64,000 nucleotides of DNA, taken from contig NC_045139.1 in the NCBI RefSeq assembly GCF_008831285.2, positions 16,722,354 through 16,786,353 on the forward strand, read 5' to 3'. Position numbers and translations under genes: made by a program. Positions 1 through 12,800 of the stretch are shown in pieces. This DNA is from Nymphaea colorata (taxonomy: Eukaryota; Streptophyta; Magnoliopsida; Nymphaeales; Nymphaeaceae). Within the stretch, counting starts at the first letter, position 1; each line of letters begins with the position of its first letter. The notes below the pieces were generated by a model, which was not told where the DNA came from, made no database searches, and was given only the letters and a program-made list of their open reading frames with translations.

Positions 1-897
1 GGACAATTGTAAGTATCTAGTAAATATGCCTCAAGAATTGCGGCATATATTCATGGAGAGCTAGAACCCAGTGCCCAGTGCTTCATGACTTTAATTTTTT
101 GAACAGATTAATTCATCACTCACAAACTGTTTCTTTATCCAAACACTCCCCTAAAGCCACAGATTTGTAGTCCCATGTGCCCCTTGGACTACATACCCAT
201 GGTTTTTATAATGTAATGCTAATCACAAATATTTTTGGCTCTGCTACACTGAATGACCATGAGGAAAGTTTGTATCCTTTTCTTAACATTAGATTTTCTA
301 CGTCAGTTTATAGCTTATTTTCATTTCTTTGTCTCCATAAATATCATTTAGATATGAGTATTTCTAAATGAGCACTCTTCCAGCCATTTTTTCAGCTCTG
401 CCACACTGAATTTCCTCATGGTTATGAGGAAAGTTGTATCTTTTCCTTGAAATTAGATTTTCTACGCTTTTCATTTCTTTGTTCCTATCAATATCATTTA
501 TTTAGTCTACTTTTTTACTTCATATGTGGTCGATTTTATTGTTTGCATTTAGGAGGCGTTTGATTACTTCATATTGAAGATCTATAGATCTGTTTGGATA
601 TTTTGAAATTCATAATTCATGAAACTCAAGATCTTCAGTCAGACCTAATGTCGACGCTTAAACCATGTAATTATTTATGCTTCAAGAAATAGCTCTACGT
701 GAGCCAATGCATCTCGATTGAAACGCTACGGTGCACATGCCAGCACCCACAGAAAGCCACGCCCACCGGGTCCAAGTGGGTGCGCCTCTCTCGTCCGATT
801 CCAAAACGACTCGGGTTGCAGCGACACGGTTCTATCCAAAGGAGCAAAATGCATCTCCCACAGAGAGCGAGCGACCTCCTTCCGGATTCCCCTCCAA
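1..897. other. Upstream region of the rhodanese gene, with a diverged tandem repeat
   Basis: No gene is recognised here. Bases 233-353 and about 390-500 are diverged copies of one unit: both run from a GCTCTGC-ACACTGAAT stretch, through GAGGAAAG and ATTAGATTTTCTACG, to CATTTCTTTG and ATATCATTTA. The rest is AT-rich. The part nearest 898 is more GC-rich and probably holds the rhodanese promoter and 5' UTR. No clear TATA box was picked out. Confidence 0.55.
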
Positions 898-3800
898 ATG
901 GAGGTCGCAACTGCGGTTTTCAACCTCCCCAATCGATTCCAAATCGTGGCGTCTTCACTGACGCCCTCCCTCTGCAGAAATACAACAAAAACTCTCCTCT
1001 TCTTTGCACCAGAGTCCTTCAAGTCCTCTCTCGGGTGGGCCATTGTCAACAAGAAACCGATTTCTGCAAATTTTTATGTGAAGAGAAGGAGAACTCTTTG
1101 TGGGTATGGAGTGAATTGCAGCAAAACTGACATAGAGAACGGAAAATGTGGAAAGGAAGAGTTTATAGTGGTGAACTTCTACCGGTTTGTGCACATAGAA
1201 CAACCTCAAGAAGAGGTTGCCAAGCACCACTCGTTCCTAGAGGTTTTTCTTCTGAACTAGTGTTATTTTCTGTTGTTAATCTCGTCAAACGGAAGGCCTG
1301 AACACTCATTTTAGTGTTAATCTTGGTGGTGTTGCAGGGTCGTGACATTCGTGGTAGGATATACGTCAACGAGCAGGGCATCAACGCCCAGGTGACTTTG
1401 TTGGTTTTTCCTTCCATTCCTTTCAAGTTAAAAGATGAACGGAAAGCTACTTTGGACAATATTTTAATAGGTTATCCGACATACGCATGCAAATGGCGCA
1501 TTGTTTTGATGGTTTGTATTGGAGAGGAAAATCAGCAAACTGATTTTAAGGAATCAAGAAAATCTTTATTATACATCAAAGAGGAAAATCATAAAGTGAA
1601 ATTTTAGGAAAGAAGTTATAATCTTTCCTTCTATTGTTGTAAATCACAAGATTGTGATCTTCCAATTCCAATCCCAAAACTTGTGGGATCTGCACATACT
1701 GTAAACTTGTATAAATACCCCATCAAACATGAAATGAAGTATCTCTTTTTGGCTCCTTCATCTTCCTCGTTCATCTTCTTTCCTCACGCTTTTCTTTACA
1801 TGGTATCAGAGCAGTGAAAGAAGAGAAGAGAAAAGAGTGTCGCTTACCCTGTCTGTCTTCTCCATTTCTTGATAAGCAGTGCGAGAAAGACAGAAAGAGC
1901 TGTTGAGATCGGGAGGTCGCCCATTCGTTCATTTGCTCTCCGATCTTCCATAACCGGTCTATTTCTGTCGTCGACCGCCAAATTCATCACCAAAACTTGG
2001 TGGGGATTGGCCATTTTCCATTTCCCTCAGTTTTCGTTCCCATTTCCCTTCTTCCAGAGCAGAGGAAGAAGGGAAATCACCATGGAGGGCCAGAAATCGC
2101 CCAATCTTTGGTTGGGGTTTAGAAGAGTAAGAAAGGAAAATCGCTCTCTCTCTCTTTCCCTCCCCGTTTCGCCTCTCTCTGCATACTCTCTCTTAGCCCC
2201 ATTCAGAGAGAGAGGGAAGTCCTAGTACCCAAGGAGAAACGGAGGCTGCCCGATTCTTCTCCTTCGACGCATCTTCCGCTTCCTGGAGGGCAGCTTCGAT
2301 GTCGATCTCCATGTCGGCATAAAGACGGGCGAAGGTGTTGTCATCGGAGATCAGGAGGAGGTCGCCCATCTCCTCTGCCTCCTTCACGTCTTCAGGAGGA
2401 GGTCGTCCATCTTCCTCAACGTATCACTATCGAGTTACCAATCTCGCTCTCTCCTTCTCTCTCTTCTCAGAGATCAGAAGGGAAGCGGGTGGAGGCAATC
2501 CCAGAAGTGTGTGGATTCTCAGACCTACCACATTTTGGCGTCCCTCCTCCTTCTTTTTGGTGGCCGCATCATGCCTACAGGAGGTTCCGACGAACACTGG
2601 TTTGAGGAAGAGGTCGTTTGGCAAGGCAGACTCATCGTGTGTGCTGGTCATCTTCATCGTCTCGCTCAAACCTCTGTTTCTGAGCTTTTCCTGAAGTGCC
2701 GCTCGATTCTGCAAAAGGTGCTCTTCGTAAGGTCGTGTAGGGTTCTTGCGTCCGCAAGCCCCCGTCTCCTTGCTCCTCCCTCCGGCCGCCCTCTTTGATG
2801 CGTTCCTGGATCGCTCTCTCAAGCGCTCCCTTTTTGCTTCTAGAAGCTTCTCCGAAAGGCAATCTAAGGGACGAAGATTGCTAGGCAAAGAACCATTGGA
2901 TTGGGTGAGGGATTCTCGCCGAAAGGGGTTCTCTTCTAATTGGATTTGGATCTGAAACTTGCATTCAATATTTTTCACTATGGCCACAACCCCTGTGGTT
3001 GATCGGACTACTGGTGAACAAAATGAATCGCCTTTCATCATGCACCACTCTGATAATCCTGGTGCTATTCTAGTGACAAATCCTCTTGTTGGCGACAACT
3101 ATTCCACATGGCGACGGACAATGAAGATGGCCCTTAGTGCCAAGAACAAGTTCGAATTTGTTGATGGTTCTATTCCAAAACCAACAACCACTAGTTCAGA
3201 CTATATGACATGGGTTCGTTGTAATGATTTGGTTCTATCATGGATTCTCAATTCATTATCCAAGGAGATAGCGAATAGCGTCATCTATGCCAGTGAAGCT
3301 CACGAAGTTTGGATTGATCTTCAAGAACGTTTCTCTCAAGGTAACGCTACTCGTATTTATCAATTGAAGAAGATGATATCTGATTTACGTCAAGAACAAA
3401 ATTCGTTGGCTGTCTACTTCACTACACTCAAAACTTTTTGGGATGAACTTGGATCTTATTCAACTGTGTCTACATGTACTTGTGGTGCGTTCAAAGAGTT
3501 TCATTCATGTCAAGATCATGAGAAAGTTTATCAGTTCTTAATGAGGTTGAATGAAAGTTTTAGCAATCTTTGTAGTCAGATTCTTGCTATCGATCCTCTA
3601 CCCAACATTAATAGGGTCTATACTATGCTGCTTCAAGAAGAGACTCAACATCCTGCATGTACTTGTGGTGCATTCAAAGAGTTTCATTCATGTCAAGATC
3701 ATGAGAAAGTTTATCAGTTCTTAATGAGGTTGAATGAAAGTTTTAGCAATCTTCGTAGTCAGATTCTTGCTATCGATCCTCTACCCAACATTAATAGGGT

Positions 3801-6800
3801 CTATGCTATGCTGCTTCAAGAAGAGACTCAACATCTTCTCACACCAAAAATGTCTGGATCCAATAACATAGCTCTTGCAGCCAGGTCTTCTCCTACATCA
3901 TATACCAAAAAGAATCTGGTAAGGACACTTAATGCTACTCGCAATCGTCCTTGACCACAATGTAATCATTGTGGAATGCTCGAGCATATAAAATCTCGAT
4001 GTTATGTGCTTCATGGTTATCCTCCAAATCATCCTAAGACTGCAAGTTCAACTATTGATTCTTCTAAAATTGACAAGGCGCAACAGGGAAGAACATTGGC
4101 TAATAATGTAAAAGTCAATGCTGTTTTGTCACAACTTACCGAAGAACAGGTCAGTCAATTGGCATCTTGGTTAAATGTTGATACTTCACCGGCTGTTGCT
4201 AATCTAGCAGGTAAACAATCATTCCCAACTCATTTTCCTTGGGTTATTGACACCGGAGCCTCAGACAACATGACACCTCATTTACATTTGCTCTCTAATA
4301 TCAAAACTCTATCAAAACATCGTGTGATCAACCTATCAAATGGACATCAAACACTAGTCTCTATTACTGGAACCGTTTATCTTTTAGCCACTATTCAGCT
4401 TACTGATGTCCTATATATTCATGATTTTAAATACAATTTATTATCAGTTCCAAAGTTTACCAAGACCATTAATTGTATTGCTGTTTTTCTTTCAACCTGT
4501 TGTGCTTTCCAGGACCCTTTGTCGAGGAAGCTGATTGGAGTGGGTAACTTGAACGGTGGACTTTACCATCTTCTTCTTCCAACTGCTTCACATGCTTTGT
4601 TTGCTTCTCCTAGTCATAAGACAACTCATATATGACATATGAGACTTGGATATCCTTCATTTGATAAGACTTTTTCATTGAATGAAAACATTTCTATTTC
4701 CAAGCATGATTCTCCTTGTGATGCATGTCTTAAAGCTAAGTTCACTCATTTGCCTTTTCCAACTAGTACTAGTAGAGCAAGTGATCCGTTCGGCTTGATT
4801 TATTGTGATATTTGGGGAGGATATGCTACGCCGTCACACACGGGAGCACATTACTTTCTCACCATAGTAGATGATTTTACATGATCGACTTGGGTCTTCT
4901 TGATGAGGTTCAAATTTGAAACATTTGCCTGCTTAACTCGTTTTTATGCCACAGTATTTACTCAATTCAATACTCATGTGAAATGTGTTCAGAGTGATAA
5001 TGGTGCTGAATTTACAGCTAATAATATGCAAGCCTATTTTCATGAGCATGGCATCGAACATCAAACTTCATGTGTTGGAACTCCTCAACAAAATGAGCGT
5101 GTTGAGAGGGAACATCGTCATCTATTAGAGGTGGCACGAGCACTTAGGTTTCAAGCAAATCTACCTATTACTTTTTGGGGTGAACGTATTTTGACTACAA
5201 CTTTTTTAATAAATAGAATGCCGTCAACTCTTTTGAATGACAAGTTTATTTTCATGAGCATGGCATCGAACATCAAACTTCATGTGTTGGAACTCCTCAA
5301 CAAAATGAGCGTGTTGAGAGGAAGCATCGTCATCTATTAGAGGTGGCACGAGCACTTAGGTTTCAAGCAAATCTACCTATTACTTTTTGGGGTGAATGTA
5401 TTTTGACTGCAACTTTTTTAATAAATAGAATGCCGTCAACTCTTTTGAATGACAAGTCTTCATTTGAACTTCTTTATAATAAAAAACCCAATTATGCTGA
5501 CTTGCGTGTTTTTAGATGCTTGTGCTATGCCAAAAATTTAAATCCACTGCACAAGTTCTCATCACGTGCATACAAATGTGTTTTTGTAGGTTATCCTCAC
5601 AATCAAAAAGGGTTTCGTGTTTATGATTTAGATACCAAACAAATTTTTACAAACAGAGATATAACCTTTTTTGAGGATCATTTTCCATTTCTAACAAAAA
5701 ACTATCATACTAATGATTTGAACAATGTCGTTTTGCCTCAACCCCAAGACGATTGTCTTGATGAGAAGTATATGACACCGTGTAAGAATGACATTCCAAA
5801 AAATTCTTCCCCACTATCACCCATTCAATCTCACGATTCCATCAACAATGCCAAAATCAGCCAGTCTCTCATGTTTCATATCAACAACCTATGTCAGACA
5901 TTTCACTTTCTTCAAACTCACTTGCTTTACACCGATCTAGTCGTACCCGTCATTCCCCTTCCTACCTTCAAGACTATGTGTGTTCCAATGTGATGGTTAC
6001 AAGTTCACCGCCTAAGGTATCTACTTCAACTAAGCAATCCTCAGGTACACGTTATCCCATACATAATTATCTACTTGTTCACAAATTCTCTAAATATCAT
6101 TATGCCTTTTTAACCTCTATCATGAGTGATGTTGAACCTAGCTCGTATGCGGAAGCCGTTAAGTATCAACATTGGCAAAGTGCTATGGCTGATGAGATTC
6201 AGGCTATTGAACAAAACAGAACATGGTCTATTACTACTTTGCCTCCAAACAAACATCCAATTGGATGTCGTTGGGTTTATAAGATAAAACGACGATCAGA
6301 TGGAAGTATTGAACGCTACAAAGCCAGCCTTGTCGCCAAAAGGTACACTCAACTAGAGGAACTTGATTATTATGAGACATTTGCTCCAGTTGCAAAATTA
6401 ACAACCATGCGCACGCTCCTTGCTCTTGCCTCTATTCAAGGATGGTACCTATATCAAATGGATGTGAGTAATGCATTTATACATGGAGAATTACATGAGG
6501 AAATATACATGAGCATTCCACCAGGCCTCTTGCGTGAGGGGGAGTATACTAGTAATAAAGTGTGTCGCTTTCATAAGTCTCTGTATGGACTCAAGGAAGT
6601 GCCACGTAACTGGTTTCACAAGCTGTTATCAACACTCAAAGGCGCTGGTTTCATTCAATCATCAGCTGACAGCACTCTCTTTACTCGGAAACATGAAAAA
6701 CCATTTATTGTTATTCTTGTCTATGTTGATGATCTTATCATTGCAGGAAATGATGAACCATGAATTGCTTCAGTTAAGCAATATTTACATTCGAAATTTC

Positions 6801-9800
6801 ATATTAAGGACTTAGGAATACTTAAGTATTTTCTTGGCATAGAAGTTGCAAGAGCGCCATCGGAAATATTTCTAAGTCAAAGAAAATATATTCTGGATAT
6901 TTTGAATGATGCAGGTTTGATGGGAGCTAAGCCTATGGACTTTCCAATGGAGCAAAAATTGCGATTAACTCCCAATGATGGTATTCCACTGAAAGATCCA
7001 GCTAAATACAGGAGGTTAGTTGGACGTTTGATTTATTTAACCATTACTCGTCCAAACATAATGTATTTAGTCCAAGTTCTCAGTCAATTCATGCAATCGC
7101 CACAAACTATACATTATCAAGCAGCACTTAGAGTATTGAAGTATTTGAAGGCTTCACCAGCAAAATGAATATTTTTATCCTCATCAAGTGCAACACAATT
7201 GAAGGCTTATTGTGACTCAGATTGGGCTAGCTATCCTAACACTCGTAAATCAGTTAGTGGATATATTGTGTTCTTGGGGAATAGCCCTATCTCTTGGAAA
7301 TCAAAGAAGCAGTCTATTATTACTAGATCGTCTGCTGAAGCAGAATACAGGGCAATGGCTTTGACAACTTGTGAAGTTGTTTGGTTAAAAGCCTTATTGA
7401 ATGACTTGGGGTGGAGTCATGATAAACCAGTCAATTTATATTGCGACAATCAAGCAGCTTTGCATATTTCAGCAAATCCAGTTTTTCATGAAAGAACAAA
7501 ACAAATAGAGCTAGATTGTCACTTTGTAAGAGAAAAAAAATCAGCAAGGAATCATTCGGGCTCATCATGTATCATCATGTTTGCGACTAGCTGATATTTT
7601 CACTAAACCATTGGGGAAAGACAGTTTTCAAACTTTAAGAATCAAGTTGGGTGTTTCAGATTTGCATACACCAACTTGAGGGGGAGTATTGGAGAGGAAA
7701 ATCAGCAAACTGATTTTCAGGAATCAATAAAATCTTTCCTATACATCAAAGAGGAAAATCAGAAAGTGAAATTTCAGGAAAGAAGTTATAATCTTTCATT
7801 CTATTGTTGTAAATCACAAGATTGTGATCTTCCAATCCCCAAATTTGTGGGATCTGCACATACTGTAAACTTGTATAAATACCCCATCATACATGAAATG
7901 AAGTATCTCTTTTTGGCTCCTTCATCTTCCTCGTTCCTCTTCTTTCCTCACGCTTTTCTTCACAGTTTGAATGCTGGTCTTCTGCTCAGTCATGATATGG
8001 CGGTCTTCATTTATCGAAAAAGAAGCTTGTTGTTGAATTGTCTTCATGCTTGTCTCATGCTACTGTCCCACAATGTGGTTAGTTCTATAGTAAGCTGTCT
8101 ACATGAAGATTTTTCTCTTTTTTATATCATCCATGCAATCTCTGTGCATGACACTTCAGAAATAATTTCACGTGTATAAGTGTACTTCTAACTGTAAATG
8201 TGGTTGCTACTTCAGGATCTAATAAGTAACACTCATAGGACATAAACAAATAAGCTGGTTTGCGTTTGTATTTTTACTACTATCGCTCTTCAAGTGGCCT
8301 TGCTTGTGAATATGGAACTGCAGGTTTGAATTTGAAACTGCCGGATCATTTTATGGGAAGAAAATGCATGCAAATTTCCTTTTTAACCCTTCTGTTTTGT
8401 GTTGGTCAAGTAAAATTTCCCGTCAAGTTGCCTCTAAGGACTAATGTGCATCTTTGCTGCAGTATAGCGGCCCATCCCAGGATGCATTGGCATACGTCGA
8501 ATGGTTGAAGGAAGATGACCGATTTTCTGATATTTTGGTTCAGATTACACCAGCATCAAGTGGGCATGCATTTCCTTGCCTTAAACTGCGGTATAAACCT
8601 TCATTAGTCCAGGCAAGGCCATATATACGAACTTGGTGCTGGCATTTTTTTGAGAAAACGAAAGATTCGGCACTTTCAATGTTTCATTTGAATTATTGTT
8701 CTATGTGGTTGTTGAGTTTGATTGACATGAGTGCCTCATTTTATTGTTTCAGATGGAAGGAGGCATCTCACACCTTCCTATACTGGATCCAGAAATGAGG
8801 GCCGTACCATTGGATCCATCTGAGTGGAAGGAACGACTGCAAATGGCAAGACATTCATCATCTTCAGTTGAAATTAGCAGTTCAGCCCAGGAAAGGCAGA
8901 TTCTGCTTTTGGATGTCAGAAATGGTAGTTTTAACTTCTCCCCCTTAGAATGTCTTATTTTTGATGAATTTGGTATTCAATTTGTTTCTTTTTTGTCAAT
9001 TTCTTTTTACGAGTATTCTATTATATGTTATCTACTTAGACCATGAATATACGCTATCATATTCCTCAATCTGTCTAGCTGCTTTTGGAACTCTCGAAGG
9101 CTTAAACTCTTCACTTCGTTTTATTCTTGGCATTCGCTTCTTGCCAGGGTTTTCATTTGCATACTGTGTGTATCTATGTGGTCCGTGGAGCTAATGGTGT
9201 GTAATATGGATTGCTGGGGTCAACAATTTTAGATTTCTTCAATTTAGTTAACACCCTGATAATTTGGCATGTACAGGTTATGAATGGGATATTGGTCATT
9301 TTTGTGGAGCTCAGCGTCCACCTGTTGATTGCTTTAGGAACACCTCATTCGGGCTTTCTGATTCAGAGGTAAGAGTTCAAGCTGATGCATTGAAAGGGCA
9401 AATGACAACGAGAGGTCTGCCCTTCAGTTTTCCCAGTTTATGCGATTGCTTCAGTAGTTTTAATCATTTAACTTACTTTACAAGGAGGTAGGAAAACGAA
9501 TATGAGTACATTCTCCCACTTGCTGATCTGTGAAATAGTAAAACGTTGAAAAGCAAACCAGATTATAAGGTGATGGGTCTCAGGTAGCTACAAATTTGAA
9601 CTGAGTCAAATCATTTTAAAGGAAATCTGCATTTCAGGATTTGACTGATGAGATAATGTGATTTCTTAGGTCTTCATAGTTAAGGTTCTCTTACTTGAAG
9701 GATTAATCCATTACATGTGTTTGTTGTGTCTCTTCTGAGAGTACTTGAGCTCTTTTAACCATGTTTTATGTAGTTAAAATTGGTTAGTCAAATGGCATAA

Positions 9801-12800
9801 AGGGGGTAATTTTTTATTTAATTTTTTACAGTGAGATCCTTTTATTTATGATTGTGGAAGTTACATGTGGTACCCCTGGAATTTGAGGAAGTTAAATGTG
9901 ATATTGCTGGATTAGAGGCTCTAAAATTTCTGAATCATGTCGGCCACATTTTCCTTTGATTCTCTAAAGATTGATCGCGTGATGTACACTCATGAATTTT
10001 TCTCGAAACAATAATGGTATTTTGGTCCTTTCAAAAGGTTATTGACCAAATTACCCCTGATGGCGGCTGGAAATGGGCAGATTTCTTTTGGTAAGAGCAA
10101 GGGCATATGGGCCTTTTGCTGCATGAGGCAAAAGTCAAGTATAGCTAGGAAATCCAACTTGGGGATTTAGGTTCCAGCAATTTCATGCCCCAAACAAGAA
10201 GAGAAAGTGCTTGGGCACCTTGATGTAAGCAGATCTCAAATTGGAGCATTTTTTGTTGTCTGGAATCCATGAAGGGCAATTTAGACTTTTTTTTTGCAGC
10301 AGAGGTCAGAAGCCAAAGTAAAGGGGTTTTTTCATTTTATATTGTATTGTTCTTGAATTGGATTAGAATCTCAGTGTTTTTAGTTCCAAATTCAACCTGT
10401 TTGCATCCATAATCAATCAAAGAGGTTACATTTTCATTTCAACATTCCAAATCTCTGTGTGCCACGAGACTCTTTAAATAGGAAAAAGTGAATTTATGGA
10501 TCTAAATCCAACCATAAGAATATGGATTAACCTAAATCTGCCAGTCATTGTAACCTTAATCCTTCTGTGTGAATCCTTTTTAAGATGAACATGAAAAAAT
10601 CCCACTGCCCGAGTGTGAAATGAAGGTGTCCCCCTCCTACCTTGCTTCAAAGAGTCCAGAGCTGCGTTGGAGCCCCGGTTGGAGCCCATGCTGCACATTA
10701 ACTAGTGCATCCCTTTTCCTCCATCGGCACTTGGTTGAAGGGATATAGGCATCCATGCCAATTGAACTAACAACCAGCCACCTACCAGCTACAGGGCCCA
10801 AGTCGGTGCGCCAACACCCACTGGGGCTCTACATGAATGTGTACGTTTTGGATTCAATTTTAGAGTCTAAAACTAGACGAAAATAACAAAAGATAAACAA
10901 CAATATAAGTGCAAAAAATCTTTGATTTAGCTGCTCTGAGTCTGATTCTAGATGAGCTTATGCCTGCTCAAAATCTGCTTCACTAGAAAGATGTTGATCC
11001 GACCACAAAAAAGCCCAGTGAAGATTCGCCCTAGAATATCATTGATGACCTCTAAAATGTGATACATCACAATCTCCTAAACAGCATTTGATTGATTCAT
11101 TGGTCACCAAAGCCTCTACCAAAATGACCCTCTATAAAGAGAGAGAGAGAGAGAGAGAGATTAAACAGTCTGAGTGTCTGTCATCTTTGAATCCCGATAA
11201 ACGTGCCATTTTTCATATCTTTGGTGCCCAGGTAAAACTGGTCTGAGCCTGGGAGCTGATGTGCATTCCGGGGAGCAACATCCTCTAAACTCCTCGACAC
11301 AGTTGTTACAACATCTGCAAATGCAGCAAAGAGTATGCAGTAAAAATTTCAAACACTCATACATGCACGCAATCACACACACTAAACTGCAATACGAATT
11401 GTATGATGATACGATCTACAAAGAAAGAAAGATGTGTACATAGAGCAGAACCAATGTGCAAATTTTATGTCAGAATTTTATGCAACATACTTTACAAAGT
11501 AATACCTTCAGCTTAATATAACATTTGGCGACTGGAACAACTTTACTACAAAACCCACAACAAAGATCATCCAGACTCAGCTTCCTTTTGCCTTCAGGTT
11601 TCCGTGTCTATTGACTTCATAGATGACATGTGTCAATAGATACAGAAAATAAACACATAACCAGTAGCACCAACTCATCAATACTTATTTTCTGAAATGA
11701 TGTTCTTGCAATTTATTTTGTGACATTCAAATGAGTTCATTAACTTCATGTTTTCACTAATGATCGATCCAACCTTAATGATCTCATGAATTTGGAAAAT
11801 GAAGTGTAAACGACGCTCATTTCCTTCAAATTTTATGGTTACAAGAACCATGCTGTCTCCTTGCCAAATTTTGTGGTTATATAAGCGATGCTGATTCAGT
11901 TCAAATTTTATGGTCACAGATTTTATGCGAGTCAAAGCATAGTAACTGATAAGCCAAATGTTTGTTGAGAATTAGCAGTAAGGCTTTCATAAACAATGAA
12001 AAGTATGAAAATTAAGAAGATCTAACCTATAGCTCCTTCTTCCACCTCTACCTTTATTTTTTATTTGGTGTGCAAAATTCATATTTTCTTTTATGGTGCC
12101 TATTACATGTTATCTGTTTAGATAAACTTCTGCAACACAGTTTTATCTCTACAATCATAATCCTCAAACACTATCCAAGTCAGTGGCAGAGATACATGGG
12201 GCCTGGTGCAGGCCACGGCCCACACCAGCCTATCAAAAGTTTCATTTTAAAAATTCAAAGCTACATTGTGATGCATTAAAAGTTACATGGAATGCCCACA
12301 TTAGCCTTGGGCTGGTGACACGAGTGCCACTCAGCCAAAAAATCCTGGCTTCTCCACTGTCCCAAGTACATAGGCATGTATTCAACTTCCCACTTCCTTC
12401 CTATTTTAACCAACTTTCAGTTACCTCACAATCTCTCATTATCACCTTTCACACATTGCTTCAAAGTCTGTAAGTGTTCTTGAGTTAACAATGTAACTAA
12501 ATTACAAGCATATAATTCATGCCAAATTGCCAAGACTGATTAATATCATTTGATTGTTCACCAAGTCTGCACCCGATTGAAGTTCTCATGATTGTCTCCA
12601 TTCCCTTGTATGTGTTTGTATGTGTATATTCAAGGGAAACTATTATAAGGACAGAGTCATCTTTTGAGTTATGAGTAAAGGGGAAATGATTTCCATCCAC
12701 TGTATAAAGTCCGTTTTTCCAACTTATTCTTCTTCCTTTTTCCAATAATAGTTCTCCAGAAGATGGACTGATGAGAGCACAAGGTTCTTTTTCCCTGAGT

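Larger units (their letters stand above)
2980..7679 (+). pseudogene. Degenerate copia gag-pol polyprotein
   Basis: The first ATG is at 2980. Gag (UBN2 type) runs to a TGA at 3952. Past that stop, in the same frame, come a CCHC knuckle (about 3961-4002), the protease motif DTGA (about 4252), a GAG_pre-integrase segment (MRLGYPS, about 4639), integrase (to about 5500), reverse transcriptase (about 6140-6900, with YVDDLI) and RNase H (about 7199-7560), ending LADIFTKPL near 7605. In-frame TGA stops lie at 3952, 4633, 4882, 6761 and near 7166. A 212-bp duplication shifts frame in integrase, another frame change falls near 5890-5990, and an A-run near 7530 shifts the C-terminus. Several TGAs fit C-to-T or G-to-A decay of CGA or TGG codons. 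Confidence 0.92.
1517..7964 (+). mobile_element. Ty1-copia LTR retrotransposon inserted in STR8 intron 2 (degenerate)
   Basis: Two LTRs (1517-1800 and 7687-7964) flank gag, protease, integrase, reverse transcriptase and RNase H in copia order. A tRNA-iMet-type primer site follows the 5' LTR and a purine tract precedes the 3' LTR. The insertion is bounded by a perfect 5-bp target-site duplication, GTTTG, at 1512-1516 and 7965-7969. It lies in the same orientation as the host gene, inside intron 2 (1392-8462). The coding region has several in-frame stops and at least two frameshifts, so it cannot make a full polyprotein. By rough hand alignment the LTRs differ at about a dozen sites plus one 6-bp indel, which suggests a fairly recent insertion. 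Confidence 0.95.

Noticed and set aside
718..897. Upstream in-frame ATG at 718 as the STR8 start
   Set aside because: The 60 extra residues are basic, Pro-rich and unlike a plastid transit peptide. The ATG at 898 begins one and gives the family length.
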